Assembly (NCBI RefSeq): GCF_016859285.1 | Contig: NC_053409.1 | Coordinates: 20,221,976 to 20,285,975, forward strand | From: Xiphias gladius | Lineage: Eukaryota; Chordata; Actinopteri; Istiophoriformes; Xiphiidae | Reading direction: 5' to 3' | DNA length: 64,000 nucleotides | Part shown: piece by piece, positions 1-12,300 of the stretch | Numbering within the stretch: position 1 is the stretch's first letter | Layout: each line of letters opens with the position of its first letter | The notes under the pieces: model-generated | Database searches by the model: none | What the model saw: only the letters and a program-made list of their open reading frames with translations | Told to the model about the DNA's origin: nothing | Translations under genes and position numbers: made by a program

Positions 1-105
1 ATCTTCTTGTGCGATAAGGAACAAGAGGGACAAAATTCTCGATCTGTTTCCTGACGGCGCTGGAGACAGGCTTACATTTCAATCTGTTGAAATCAGGAGG
101 CCGGA

Positions 106-200
106 CTTCCAACACTCCTCTCCCGCTGATTGGCTCGGCTCTCCAATAGACGGTCGAGATTGCACAGCGCCGAGTCGCCATTGGTCCAAAAGTTTGACAT
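106..200. promoter_or_regulatory. CCAAT-box cluster, possible promoter at left edge
   Basis: Three CCAAT/ATTGG pentamers lie within about 60 bp (near 128, 143 and 179), in a GC-richer stretch. Two read as ATTGG on the + strand (GATTGGCT, CCATTGGTC) and one as CCAAT (CTCCAATAG). Such spacing is typical of NF-Y-bound promoters. By the conserved gene order, pax9 should lie left of the window on the - strand, so this could be its upstream region or a bidirectional promoter. No TATA box is obvious. Pax9 coding sequence is not visible here, so the assignment is inference. Confidence 0.35.
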
Positions 201-347
201 GACAAGTCCACAGAGACCCCACCCCCCCGCCGCCGCCACCACCGCCACCACCACCACACCCCCAACCCCCCACCCCCACCCCCACCCCCAGTCCTCCTCC
301 TCGTCCTGCTCTCTCCCATCAGAAAGCAAAGCTGGGGATATACCACC

Positions 348-377
348 ATGAATGCGTTTGTTATTGAGACAGACAGG
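348..377 (+). other. Possible first coding exon (ten codons) with splice donor
   Basis: An ATG in a good Kozak context (CCACCATGA) opens ten codons ending exactly at a consensus donor (AGG|GTGAGT, donor at 378). It sits about 170 bp downstream of the CCAAT cluster. I do not recognise the peptide and found no matching downstream exon. It may be a chance combination or the start of an unannotated transcript; there is no evidence of expression. Confidence 0.12.
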
Positions 378-379
378 GT

Positions 380-3289
380 GAGTATAATGCAATATCAAGA
401 TTTTGGATTAGATCTTCACCTTTTCAACTTAGATGTTGCAATAAATAAAGAGACGGGGAAAAAAAAAAAACTCCAGAGGGCGACCATAACAAGGAAATAT
501 TTTCTGAAAAAAATATTATTATTATTTCCGGAAAAGCGCGTAAATGTGTGCATTTTAACGCCACGTTTAGTTGCCAGTAATTGTATTTGTGCTCTCGTTT
601 TTATAGCAGGGATCCATCCTTTCAAAATAAACTTCTAATGGGAAGACAAAAAGGTGGAAAACCTGACTTTGGGTGACTTTAGGCTCCACCAGGCAACCCT
701 CCATCTCGGCCTTTCAAAGTGCATCGTCAGGGAAATGGGAGGAAATGAAGGATTTCGGTCTTGACTAGTGTCACTGGCTCGGTGATGTGGGTAAACCGTA
801 TCCCCGTGCGCTAGGGGATTATCGCCCTCCGTGTCTCCCTTGCGCGTCAAGCATCGGCCGCTGCACCACGTACAAGACGCTGAAAACAGAATCCTCTCGC
901 TGGATGATGTGTCGCTGAGAACGAGGCGATCATAAAGGCAAACGTGTTTAGCTTCTGGAGAGACACTGTCTGGTCATGTCGTTTGAAAACAAATGGCAGC
1001 GCTGAACCGCCGCCAGATTTAACCCTTGTGCCAATTTTAAAATAATTATTGTTTGATTTATTTAGGCCTGCGTGGAAGGGACGACACACTTTGAGGTGTT
1101 ATTTTAGCTCAATAATTTTATCTTTACCGTTTCAAACTATAAGTCCATTTGATTTGCGTTGAGGCTTTTTCGCTGGACGGGCCAAATGCTGCCTTCTGTT
1201 TTTGCCAATTACGCACGGCACGCGTTAAAGATGTGCAAATATCCTAGAGCTCTTGTATGATAAAGAAATTCCCCTCTACGTTTCTAACCTCCACACAGTT
1301 ACCCGTGAGGCTCGGAGTCTGCAGAACGACACCTTGAAAAGGGGGGTTATTTTCTAACTGTGCCACCTCTGCAGGAATGGACCGGCTGCACAGAGACCCC
1401 ACTTGAAAGCACTGAGGAAGATTTGTTACTTCCCGACACGAGAAACAAACACACACACACCACAACCTTGCGCCTTCGCTCTGTCACCGTCCTGACTCAC
1501 GCTTTGGGTTTTTCTCGTTTCATATTTAAAAAAAGGAAAAAAAAAAAGAAAAAAAAGAAGAAGGCCACGGCGCGTGACTGACCTTCATCTCTGAGGAACC
1601 TGAAGGGATCAACGTGCGTGTAAACATCAAACGGCGCAATTAGGAATATTGTGTAGGAAACCTCTGCTGGCGTCGAACACCGAGGCTCCCCGCGAATGTA
1701 CACAGAGGATTCCTCGGTGTTTGCTTCAGCAGGCTCAGCCCCGCGGGCCGGGCACCGGAGAGCGGACGGCTATTCCCGTTTTTCATTTCGTTTTCCCACC
1801 TTTACGGGAGGGCGTAAATCTCTGGAACTGCCCGGATTTACAGTGAGCGCCTCAACGCTAATACGAGTCAGACGGGCCTTTGGAGGAGGCGTAAATCAGC
1901 GCTTTTCCTAGAGATATTTTGTTTACATGAAGGGTTAGTTTCCTTAAGACGACGGACTGGGGGTCTTAGTTGACTCCTTTCTTTTTTTTTTTTTTTTTTT
2001 TTGAATAGAAATGCACCACCGTATCGCCGCTTGTGCGCCCACCTGCAAAACCCCGCTCAGCTCCCGGGCCACTAATGCGTCAAGGATAATGTTTACCGTG
2101 GGGGGAAACGTGCTCAACTTGCTTCCACCGAGACGCCTCCGGTGGCTGAACTAACCAAAAGGTCAGCAGCGAGGGATCAAAGGTCCCCGCGAGCTGCTCC
2201 ATCTTCAGCCTTTTCCAGAACTGGCCGGGTCGCGCGCCTTTCCCCCCTTTTCCGTGATACAATGCAACCTGAGGTCGGACGCCGTGCTGCGGGCACAGCG
2301 CGGGCCCTCACCGTTTTTCATAGGTGTTTATCCGATTCTTGACATCACACAACAACTGGAAATGATCAACACTCAGTCGCTGGTTGAAATAAATGACGGC
2401 AGATTTCTGAAATTATCGTTGGAAATTCCCTTAAAGTCAGAAAACGATTGCGCTAGATCCGATCACAGCGATTATTATTGTTATTGTTATTATTATTATT
2501 GTTGTTATTATTTATGATTATTTTTTTATTAACAGTAATAATATTTTTTAATCAAATGGGGGCCGTTAAGGGGGAGTAAAGAGTAAAGAAGCTTCACATG
2601 TTTGTCATTATCCGGTCAAGATGCTGTATGTTGACCTTGAAGCGGATGGAGTATTTAACACAAGCTGTGTATTCCGTGCGCAGCCCAAATGTATAAGCAG
2701 TCTTTAATAACTATCAGTGCTACTGATGTTTATTCGGCTGAAATTCCTTCTTTCTTTTTCCCCCCCCCCCCCCCCCCGTCTTTCCGTGAGCGCCACGCCA
2801 CTGCTAACAGGCCTCCACGCATGATTTCCAGACTCTACATGGCTGTCACACGCCCTGCACTGTTCACAAGCCGCCCCCCCCCCAAAAAAAAAAAATCGTC
2901 CATGTCGAATTGAAGCCTTCATGCCGTCTGCGAAGGAAACGCATCACTAGTCGAGACAAATTGTGCAACGGGGGACTCGGAGCCTCGGCGATGGCTCCCT
3001 CCGGGAGGCTGGAGGTTCCCTCATCTCATGCTGTTCTTCTCTGGATCCAGAGATGGACGGCGGCGGGGCTTGTCCTCCCCGCTCGTTACCTGCCCTGCGC
3101 CAGCGGGCCTTTGCCACCATAAAGGTCTCACGCGTCGACCCACGGTGTCGTCCGCCGCTCGCGCTCGCAGCCGAGGACGAAGCGGCGTCTACACGAAGTG
3201 GTTAAACACCGTTGCATTTTGGTCTTTAAGGTGCAGTTGCGGCCACACGTGCAGCAGGCAGATGAATGAAGACTCGGCTATTTCAAACA

Positions 3290-3340
<51 letters not shown>

Positions 3341-5278
3341 CCCTGCTGTGTGTCTGGCGCTTCTACGGTTTATTTGCCCCCCACAAAAAAGAAGAAAAAA
3401 ATTTGCAATGCAGCTTCTCCATGACACAGTCTCTGTGTCTGGATAATCTACAGGTTGTCGGTAATATCATATTGACACACACCTGAGCTTCTCTGACTTT
3501 CTCTGGCCTGTTCGCGGCAGAGCGACCTGCAGCCTCCCCCCAACATCACCAGCCTCCCGCTCCTAATAAAGCTCTGCTACGTTTTTATAAACCCGCAAGA
3601 ATAATTCCAATTATGCAGTTGAACCCTTTTTTTTTTTTTTTTTGATTGCAAGATAACGGAGCCCTAAATGTGTGTGTGATTAAACGTAACCGCAATCTCA
3701 ACGTTTCTCTTAACATTTCTCACGTCGGATTATCTGTATTCATGTTGTCTTTTTTTTTTTTTCTTGGTCTCTTCGTTTACAGACTTGTTGCTCTGTTTTC
3801 CCCTTCTGTGGAATCTGTGCAGCAAACGCAACCCCTCGTCCCAGCTGGATGGGGAAGCTGAAGACACTGTATCTCTGCTGTCTGGAGGTTGGCACTTTTA
3901 CATGTGAGCGTTTTCGCTTCGGTCACAATTGTTTTGTTTTTTTTTATGGCGAGAGAGTTCCTGTTTTACTCAAGATGATGGAAGAAGCGTGTAGGCCAGA
4001 TTCATTTTTGTGTGTGTGTGTGTGTGTGTTGCCCCTTTTTTCTTTCTTTTAGAATAGTGTTCTCTTTTCCCGAATTTTTTTTTAAAGGGCAGGAATCCGT
4101 CTATGAATATCTCAGGCCTCACAGTCGATTCCAGGTAAATATGTAAACTGTGCATCGTCAAAAAATGTAAAATAATGGGAGAGAACCTGCATCCGTTTCT
4201 CTGATTTGTCCTCAGAGCTGCGGGTCATAGTTCACCCGCTTATCAGAGACGAGCACCCTCATCCGCTCGCAGGGGAAATGAATCGCCCTGTCCAGGCCTC
4301 TCCCGGGAAAAGGCGTCTGATCCCGTTGCAGTGCCGGATGTCCACATTTATCAACCGCACGGCGGCTCCCATCTTTGCGTTGCCCTCCCGCTCCGCAAAG
4401 GTTTCGCCAGAGGGACCAAGAAACTGCTTCAGATCCACCTGAGTTTGTTTACCCCTCAGCGCTGTACTTGAGAAACGTCTCTAAAGCGTGAGGGCACCGG
4501 CACTCCCACCTCAGCTATCCTCTTCATGTGTGAGCAAAGTCACTTAACCACCCTCTTTTTTTTTAATTTCCACTTGTTCAGCAAGTGAAGACACGAGGAA
4601 ACATTTTTTTGTTTTGTTCTGTTTTGCTTTGTTTTGTTTTCCTCAGCAGTTTTCGCCCCAATGAAGGACGCGGGGCAGCACAGACAACCACAAGGCTGCC
4701 TGTCTCTGGGGCTGGTGCTGGCTGGTGTCAACTAAGATACGAAACAGGTAAACAGAAAAAGAAAAAAAAACAAAATCTGATTGCATCAGTTATTTCGATC
4801 GGGTCTGATCGAACTAGTAGAAAGGACGGTCTGTATTTTCGCATCTACGCCCCCCCCCCCCTTTCTCCCCCCGCCGGGGTTCAGTATGATCCATGATGCG
4901 ATGGTAAATGACGAGGCTGGTCATGGCTCCAGCAACTGAAACAAACCAGAATCGACCTTCGGTTGGTCTTTTGTCACAATCAGTCGCATCCCAAAAAAAA
5001 AAAAAAAAAAAAAATCTCGTCCCTCTTCCCGATAGAATTACAGTTAAAATAACCGAATTGATGCGAATGTGCGACGAGATCATCGAGGCAAATGATAACA
5101 GTAACGCTGCTTTCTCCTTCTGGTCGGAAACTGGAATCATTTCACTCGTGAAATGTCGAGCCAGGATGGAAACGTTAAACCGTGAAATTCTCTTTTTTTT
5201 TTTTAATTTTTTTTCCCCCTTTTGGTTTAGTATTATATTTTGTATTTTCATTCAGCGCCTGTCACGAGCATTTAGCTG
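380..5278. other. Intergenic DNA with homopolymers and short microsatellites
   Basis: No gene is recognised. The stretch holds poly-A/T tracts (about 1529-1559, 1982-2002, 4993-5013), a poly-C run (2761-2777), a (CA)n tract (about 3294-3338) and a short (TG)n (about 4010-4029). Open frames of up to 152 codons here run through the CA repeat or homopolymers and lack family features, so they are not called. Several GC-rich segments (1,700-1,900; 2,140-2,330; 2,960-3,200) are unexplained. Confidence 0.6.
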
Positions 5279-5334
5279 ATGATGGTGATGATGGTGGTGG
5301 TGGTGATGATGATGATGGTGGTGATGGTGATGGA
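5279..5334 (+). repeat. (GAT/GGT)n imperfect trinucleotide repeat
   Basis: This is an imperfect run of GATG and GGT units, about 56 bp, purine-rich on the + strand. It is a simple-sequence repeat with no coding evidence. Confidence 0.8.
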
Positions 5335-5739
5335 GGGAGTGGATTCCGCCTTCTCCTTCAGCCTCCAACAACTCCAGTCCGCCTCTCGGTCAACTCAGCA
5401 GAGGCAGGTCACGGACATCCTTCCTCCGCCGGTTTAATTCAGCGTCTGTGTACTCGTAGCGATATCTGAGATGCCCAGCGTGTCTTTCTCAGTCGGAGCG
5501 CGGGAGGCCGGGATGAAAGAGGCCCGAGACACAAAGAAACAAACCGAATCGCTCAGACCTTCATCAGGTGGATGAAAAAAAAAAAAAAAAAACCCGCCAG
5601 ATCCGCCATCACACGACGCGCAGCTTACGCACGTAAAAGCAAGAACGGTTCCGAGGTTCTCGTACTTTGGGTTTTTCCCCCCGGTCCCGCTATGTCCCTG
5701 TAAAGCACAAACATTGCACTGTTTACCCCGCGACTTTCA

Positions 5740-6085
5740 TTTGATAGGTTGGGCCTGCTAGTTAGTTTGCAGATTTTGGGATTATTGATACAAAATATAA
5801 CCAACAAATAGATAACGATGTGTTATTATAGGTCAAGATAAGGCTGTATTGGTCCTGGGTGGGGAGGGGGGCTACAGCTAGAGTCCAGTGATGCAGGAAG
5901 TCAATCAGCACTTTTACTTTTGCTACAGTCGCTATATTTTGATGCTTATTCTCTTGTGCTTTTACTTTCTAATTGTTGAACGCGCGACTTTTACTTTCAT
6001 CCAGAGCGTTTCTGCGCTTTGGTATCGCTACTTTCACTTGAATAAAGGATCTGGGTGCTTCGTCCCACCATCGCACAAGGAGTCT
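5740..6085 (+). repeat. Degraded teleost 'AAGTA'-type interspersed repeat
   Basis: Recognisable pieces include a stretch with GTTTGCAGATT and TGATGTGTTAT-like words, followed by repeated CTTTTACTT words and an end near AATAAAGGATCTG...CCACCAT. Fish genomes carry many copies of this repeat (a short non-autonomous element; class uncertain, a hAT-like DNA transposon being one possibility). This copy is diverged and interrupted. Other copies lie at 37.3, 41.4, 42.6, 44.1, 45.9, 48.0 and 58.4 kb. Confidence 0.55.
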
Positions 6086-6368
6086 TAAATAACAGGCTGA
6101 TCAAAACATAATTTCAGAGGTTAAACATTTAAAAAAAAAAAAAAGGTAATATTCTGTCATGTTAATGAAAAGATTAACGTCCTTTATCTGTCGCGGAAAT
6201 CGTGGGCGATGAAGTTGTTTCCAAACTGTAGGTTAATGGAGGCAACAACTATAACAACTCAACTGGAAAGTTAAAAATAATCAAACTATTTTTCAAGAGT
6301 CAAATCCCCTTATTATTGTTATATTTATGGTTGTTGTTGTTATCTATTATTTTATTATGATGATTATA

Positions 6369-6383
6369 ATAATAATAATAACA

Positions 6384-6437
<54 letters not shown>

Positions 6438-6563
6438 GGTTGTGTTATTGTTATCATTATTATTATTATTTATTATTTCAATGACTTGCTATTATTGTTG
6501 TTTTTATCATTATTATTATTATTATTATTGTTGTTATTATAATCATTGTTATTGTTGTTATTG

Positions 6564-6594
<31 letters not shown>
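6369..6594 (+). repeat. Long (ATT)n microsatellite array
   Basis: About 225 bp are dominated by ATT/TTA trinucleotides, with short interruptions (TTG, TCA). The perfect core is near 6387-6436 and a second block is near 6570-6594. The isoleucine-, tyrosine- or asparagine-only open frames through it are artefacts of the repeat. Confidence 0.92.
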
Positions 6595-6599
6595 CGTGG

Positions 6600-8620
6600 C
6601 GTAGGGTACAGCCGTCCATGTTATTTTCCATGACTTGCTGTGCTTTGTTGCTAATAATCAGATCCATCGCCGCCGTAAAATTCATTGCAACCAGATATCA
6701 CACATGACTTTGTATCAGTGGACCTGAACTTCAGAACACATCTGCTGTCAGGAGACAAAAAGAAAGCGAAATTGGACTGAGGCGCCGCGGCCGTAATCCG
6801 CTACCGACTCCTCTTTGTGGTCCAAAAAAAACAGTGCGAGGCGGATTTTCATATCTGCAGCACGCTGACGCGGAGCCGCTGTGGGGCTCGGATTATCCGT
6901 GCAGAGAAGCAGCAGAGCGTTGAGGCGGGGGGGGGAGAAAGAACGCTCCCAGTTCCCGGTTTACTGCTCCCAGTATGATCTTGCGGGAAATCCAAACCAC
7001 CACTAATAGGTTATTATGGGGACACGCAGTGATTTCTTGTTTCACAGAGGGGGTTGGAGGTCTGTCATCTCATACTAACTGTCCCCTCGCTGACTGACAT
7101 CCACAATAAGATACACACGTGCGGAGAGTTATGGTGTGCGTGCGTGCGCCTGCGTGCCTGTGTCCGTGCTGCCTCGAGAAACAAGGCCCAGCAGTTTGTC
7201 ACCCCCAGAGCACCACGAATCCGGGTTGAGGCTGGGTTTGGGAGGTGGTGTCGCCTGCAGCCGCCTGATACAAATAAGATAAGACTAATATGGAGCTTTA
7301 ATGTGTGGTGGCTTCAGCTTTTCTTTCCTTTTTCTTTGGGGGGGGGGGGTGCCATCACTCGGGCGCCTTTAAAATAACCTGCACTGATGACTCTGACCTC
7401 TTGCAGCCCGAGCGGCGGCGACACCATTAGGGTCTTGCTGCGGGTCTAGCCCTTCTGCGGGGCGGGGAGGCGCGGTAACTTTAGTGCGGCCTTAATGAGG
7501 ACGAACGCGGGTTAACGACGTATGTAGTCGTGTTTCAGAGGCCAGGCCCCGGGCTTCGGCGGAGGGGGACAAAAAAGAAACAATATTTACGACACTTTTA
7601 AGCATACATCACTCTGACATCTGCGCGTCTGGCACCTGGCCTCCATTAGCGTTACATATATCATTCCGCCCTAATTTGGAGCTCCCTTTGTCCCGAACCG
7701 GGGACACTGGGTTAAAGAACGGAGAGCTCTCCCTTTTTTGCTGTGCTTTTACGTGGCGTTTCCTTTGGGCCGAAAAGTGCGAATGGGGTGTTGATGCAGA
7801 CCACACCGCCGTGTTTTTGCACCAGACCCGGGGAACGGCTGAGTCATACCTGGACCGGACTTATATTGAATTTCCTCGTCCATTAAGATCCCCCCGCATA
7901 AGCGCAGAAACATTCCTGTAATTAGTCAGGTCTCGAGTGCGAGCGCGTCGGGTTTTTTACGCAGTCTTATTAGATTACCGAGAGGACCCAGAGTTCAGTA
8001 CCCTCATAAACAAACAAGGGCCGACGAGAGTCAGATGTAAGATGTCAGTGGGAACTGTGACAAAGAGCCGGTCCTCTGTTGCTTTTGTTATTTGTTTGGG
8101 AGCCCGACTCCGGGGAGAATAAACGATTGAGACTTGGGAATAACAAGGAATTAGAATCGCTTTTCGTTTTTCTTTGTGACCTGCGGTCGGGCGGCGTGAG
8201 GCGCGTTTCCCTCGGCCTAACGGGGACGCGAGGGTCTCGCCGGGGCCGGGTGGGCGCCGAGGCCTCCTCGATCCACCCCGGGTGGCAATCCTGACATTCA
8301 AACAAGGTGCTGGGGCTGCGGGAGTCAATGGCCGGTCGCAAGGGAGGGGAGGGGGGGTCGGGGGCAGCGCGGTACGCGGAGGACGTGGTTGGGCAGCGGG
8401 AGGCCGAACCGGCCGGAACCCCGAGTCGGAAATCTCTCCGTATGTGTCCCGCTAGCGGCGATTGTCAGAGTAAGACCCCGAAGGCCGCGCCGTCTGTCTT
8501 GACTTTCTGAAATCTCCCTGCGTGTCTCTGCCGGTCGCAGCGTCCTCCGAGGGCCACCGGTGCCGCCGGTACACGCTGCCGACACACACCCTAACCGCAC
8601 AGCAGGTCCATTCCAAATGC
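6600..8620. other. Intergenic, partly GC-rich, no gene seen
   Basis: No exon or repeat family is recognised. The part from about 7,380 to 8,700 is GC- and CpG-rich, with several TAAT-containing words (CCTTAATGAGG near 7491, CCATTAGCG near 7643). Overlapping open frames on both strands at 7,975-8,676 reflect base composition. The segment may be regulatory DNA between pax9 and nkx2.9, but nothing specific can be assigned. Confidence 0.5.
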
Positions 8621-8623
8621 GGT

Positions 8624-8638
8624 GGCGCCATCTGCTGG
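8624..8638 (-). promoter_or_regulatory. CTCF-like motif
   Basis: On the - strand the 15-mer is CCAGCAGATGGCGCC, which fits the degenerate vertebrate CTCF core CCASYAGRKGGCRSY at every position. It lies roughly 7.4 kb upstream of nkx2.9, toward the expected position of pax9. Occupancy cannot be judged from sequence alone. Confidence 0.5.
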
Positions 8639-8906
8639 ACATTTGGGGGCATTTCAGGGCCGGTCCTCGCTCTCACACAGTTTCACCCCCCAGGTTACAT
8701 CCAGCCCATCACTAGTGTGTAAGACGGTATTTTAAAAGTCTGTAGGGTGTAACGTACATATATTTTATTCGTCCTAATTGACCGGTTCATCTAACGAACA
8801 GCTATAAATGCATGGTGGGGTTATTGGTAGTAAAATCATTATTACATTCGGCCCCTTTTTTTTTTTTTTTTTTACACTTTAAGTGCTTACTTGTGTTTCT
8901 AGTTTA

Positions 8907-9389
8907 GTCAGTATTGCGCAAAAGTTTCAGGCACTTCAAATTAATAGAGGATGGTTTCAAAACTAATGCCGTAAGTATTTTTTATTTAGCAGTTAACTTC
9001 ATGCAGAACAAAACAAAATCACCCCCCCCCCTTTGTCTTTAAAACAGCCCCAGTTTTCCCAAATACAGTTTTTCAAGCTACTTGGCAGGTAGGTTGCTCC
9101 GAGTCTCTCTGAGAACTCCGCAGTTCTTGTGTGGATTTAGTCCGTCTCAGTGTGTCGTGGTTCCAGCGGACCGACTCCATGATGCTGGGACCAGGGCTTC
9201 TGTGGGGGCCAGACCATCTTTTGCGGGACTCCTCGCGCCTTCTTTTTGATTCTGCTCGTGTGTTCGGGCTCGTCGTCGCGCCGCAGAATGAACTGGGCAC
9301 CGGTCGGACGCCCCCCCCCCCTGACGGCGCCGCGCGATGGACAAGAATTCAAACATCTACAGGGCCTGAAACGTTTGCGAAGTACTGTA
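8907..9389 (-). mobile_element. Degraded, internally deleted Tc1/mariner element
   Basis: Both ends are recognisable. The left end (8909-8935, beginning CAGTATTGCGCAAAAG) and the reverse complement of the right end (9361-9387) match at 23 of 27 positions, and both resemble the teleost Tc1 terminus. Between them, on the - strand, are scattered remnants of the C-terminal part of a Tc1 transposase: a WPPQ-like stretch, the SIMESVRW-type DDE-region motif, and a KSTQEL stretch. The frame is broken several times and the N-terminal DNA-binding half is missing. It is a dead, shortened copy of about 480 bp; a full element is roughly 1.5 kb. Confidence 0.75.
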
Positions 9390-12300
9390 CGCACAGTTAT
9401 TTCAATACTTCTCTTAAAAGGTTGTGTGCCTTCCTCCCGCTTTGGCTCTTCGCTCTTCCCGTGTATGATAAAGTGCTGGGCTGCGTTTTCCCGGTCAGTT
9501 TCAATTGACCCTCACTGGCGAGGCACTTTAAAATCCATCGACCCAAACGACGGGTCCGACCGTGTCAAGTTAGTGGTTGATGGACCAGACACTGGAAAAA
9601 ACGCCCGTGGCCTGCGGCCTTTCGCAGCCTCGGGGACTCGGCCTTTGCCTGTTCGTGTACAGGTCTGGATGGCGACCGTGTAGATCCTGTAGGTAAAAAA
9701 AAAAAAAAAAGGCACAAGGGCGGGGGGGGGCTCAACAGCAGCTTCCCATCTCTCAACAGCTGCAGTGCCCTTCAGTAGGGCAGTTAGGTAAGGGACCAGC
9801 AGCCCGCTTCACCCCTCCACACAGTCCTCACCCCCTTGAGTTCACGGATCCGGCCTCGGCTAGACCACAGGGCCGAGGCCGAGGGACGAGGAGCGACTGA
9901 CACGAACGCCCCTTTCCACCCAGGCGATCAAACGGCCGCTTGACTGTCCGTGTTGCGCCTGTCTCCGCTCGGCGCCGCAACCTCACCCCCCCTCCGTGGT
10001 TTTGAACGGGCTCGCTGTCGCCTTCGATGTGCGCCCTGCAGAGGGCGACCGAGTATCGCGCACGTCCGACGCGGCGGCGACGACAGCAGCTCGGGGTCCC
10101 GAGGTGCGGTTCGCGCGCAGAACTGGGGTGTTTCGTGTTCAGGAAGTACTTCGCGAGAGACCGGCACCTGATCACCGATGTCCTTCTCGGAACTAAGCTG
10201 AGAGGAAATTTCTTTCTAGTCGCTTTGTTTCCACAGTGCGTTTTTCACGAAAACACAAGTGGGGCACAAGAATGAAACAGGAGGGGGGGGGCTGTTCTTA
10301 CTGGGAGGTGTAAAGTAAAAACAACTTTTATCTCCATACAGAATTGAGCCATAAAGTCTGCGGGTTGTGATAAGTAGCCATGTCACTGAAACCTCCAGAA
10401 ACACAGACAGCTCCACCTTTTCTCTTTCTCTTCAGCGCCTTGAAAAACAAACACAGCCGGTTTTTCTATCCATCACATGACTGGGGAAGAAAATCCGAAG
10501 GGTTTTTTTTTTTTCTTTCCTTGTAACTGTTTGATGACATCGTCACTTATTGATTAACAGCATCGATTCCCCGTTGACTTCTGCCGCTGACCGTTGTAGA
10601 TTGCAAAACCGTAACCACCATCCGAGTTTCAGGAGCCGCAGATCTGCGGTTCTGACGAAGCGAGCCCGCGTTTTCTTAGCCCGAAGCATTTCTGTGGCAT
10701 CACTGCAACGGGGCCTTAGACAACAACGCGTACAGCGACCATACAGGCAGCTGGAATCCGTATGCACAGAGTGTAGACTGTATAGAAAGAGTTGTTTAAT
10801 ACAGTCCTCTTTAAAAATGACCACAGTAAGTAATACAATAACAAAAAGAGCCTTTTTTTATATATTGGTCTTGTTATAATCAATAGACTCAACATTTCAT
10901 CCCCTTTCTAACAATTTGCAACTCTTTACTCTCTACTCCAGATTTTTTTTAAATTTTATTTTATTCTGGCCAGAGGACAAAATAATACACACACAGTAAT
11001 TAAGCACTTGTCTCGATGTTCAACGGTTCAGTAGCTTTGTTGCTTCCCATATAGAGCTGATCTCATCAACCGAGGTATCGGGGGACGTGGCCGCGGTGAT
11101 GGCAGGTGTGGGAACCACTCGGCTAAAAAGTAAGTGCCATTTCATTATTTTTGAGAGGCGCTCTCTTACGTGTGCTTGCGTTGAACTCTCTATCCCCCCG
11201 GGGGGGGGGGGGGGGGGGGATAACTGAAGCTTGACATATTTTACCACTCTTTTATACAGTAGGTCTGATTGGAGACACGAATGATCGCTGCTCACAAGAT
11301 GCCGTTTGGTAATCAGGGGAAATAATCGATCGTTCTTCACACTGCAGGGACAGTGCTCACAAGGAACATTGTGACTTCCGAGTAAATCTATTTTTCTCTC
11401 TTCAGTTCAAGGCTAAAGCATTTAAAAAATGTAATGTGTTTATCCTAAAGGGATCTGAAATCATATGAAATGTTTGAGCACATAAATCAAGGTTTGAAAT
11501 GAAATCAATTCAAAGCCGAACGGAAATTGCAAATCAAGAATAGAATTGTGTTTTTGGCTTCCCCAAAGCTGTGAAGAGCTGTGAAGAGCTCCTTTTTTAA
11601 AATCGGTTGTATTAACTGGCTTTTCCTCGTGTATAATATGCTGTTCAACCTGTGGTGACTCTTAATTTGTACTCTCAAACCCCCTTTATTTCAGTAATGT
11701 CATAACAGTCCTCTTGATGGTCCAGAATCTGTTTTGTAACCTTCTCCTTTCTAAAATCCCATTGGCACACGCTGAGTGTTTGGGTCCCAAAGCAGCGTAT
11801 AAACAAACCTGACACACTTTCGCCGAACGGCAAACACACAGCTGCTGCACGGTCAAGCGGCTTCACAAGACCCGGGTTTACTGCAGAGAGAGTGATGTGG
11901 CGGCCCAGTAATTACCCCCCCCCCTTCCAAAATGCTAATGGTATTTTACAGGACAGGGAGAGAGGAGAGAGGACGCCGGCGGCAGGTGCAGCTGCTGGAG
12001 CATGAGGGTGCACTGAGCCACCGCACCGCACCGAGGAGCAACAGAGGGCTCATTGTGGCTGTTAAGGTGATGAATGATCAGTCAGACTGGAATCGGATAA
12101 ACATCTCCGGGGTTTGTCTGTTTCGCTGCTTTGCCGCGGGGTCGCGGTTTGAGCCGCCATGTCGCGTCGATGTCAGCAGATGGTGGACCGGAACCGTGGC
12201 GGATGTTGGGTTGGTAGAGGACAGTAGCTGATGTTGGCATCGATGTTTGCCAGATGGAGGGACGCGGGGAAGTTCAGTTTATCCTGCCTAAGAAGTACCA

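Noticed and set aside
3028..3486. 152-codon + strand open frame
   Set aside because: It runs through a (CA)n repeat and has no family features or coding-like composition.
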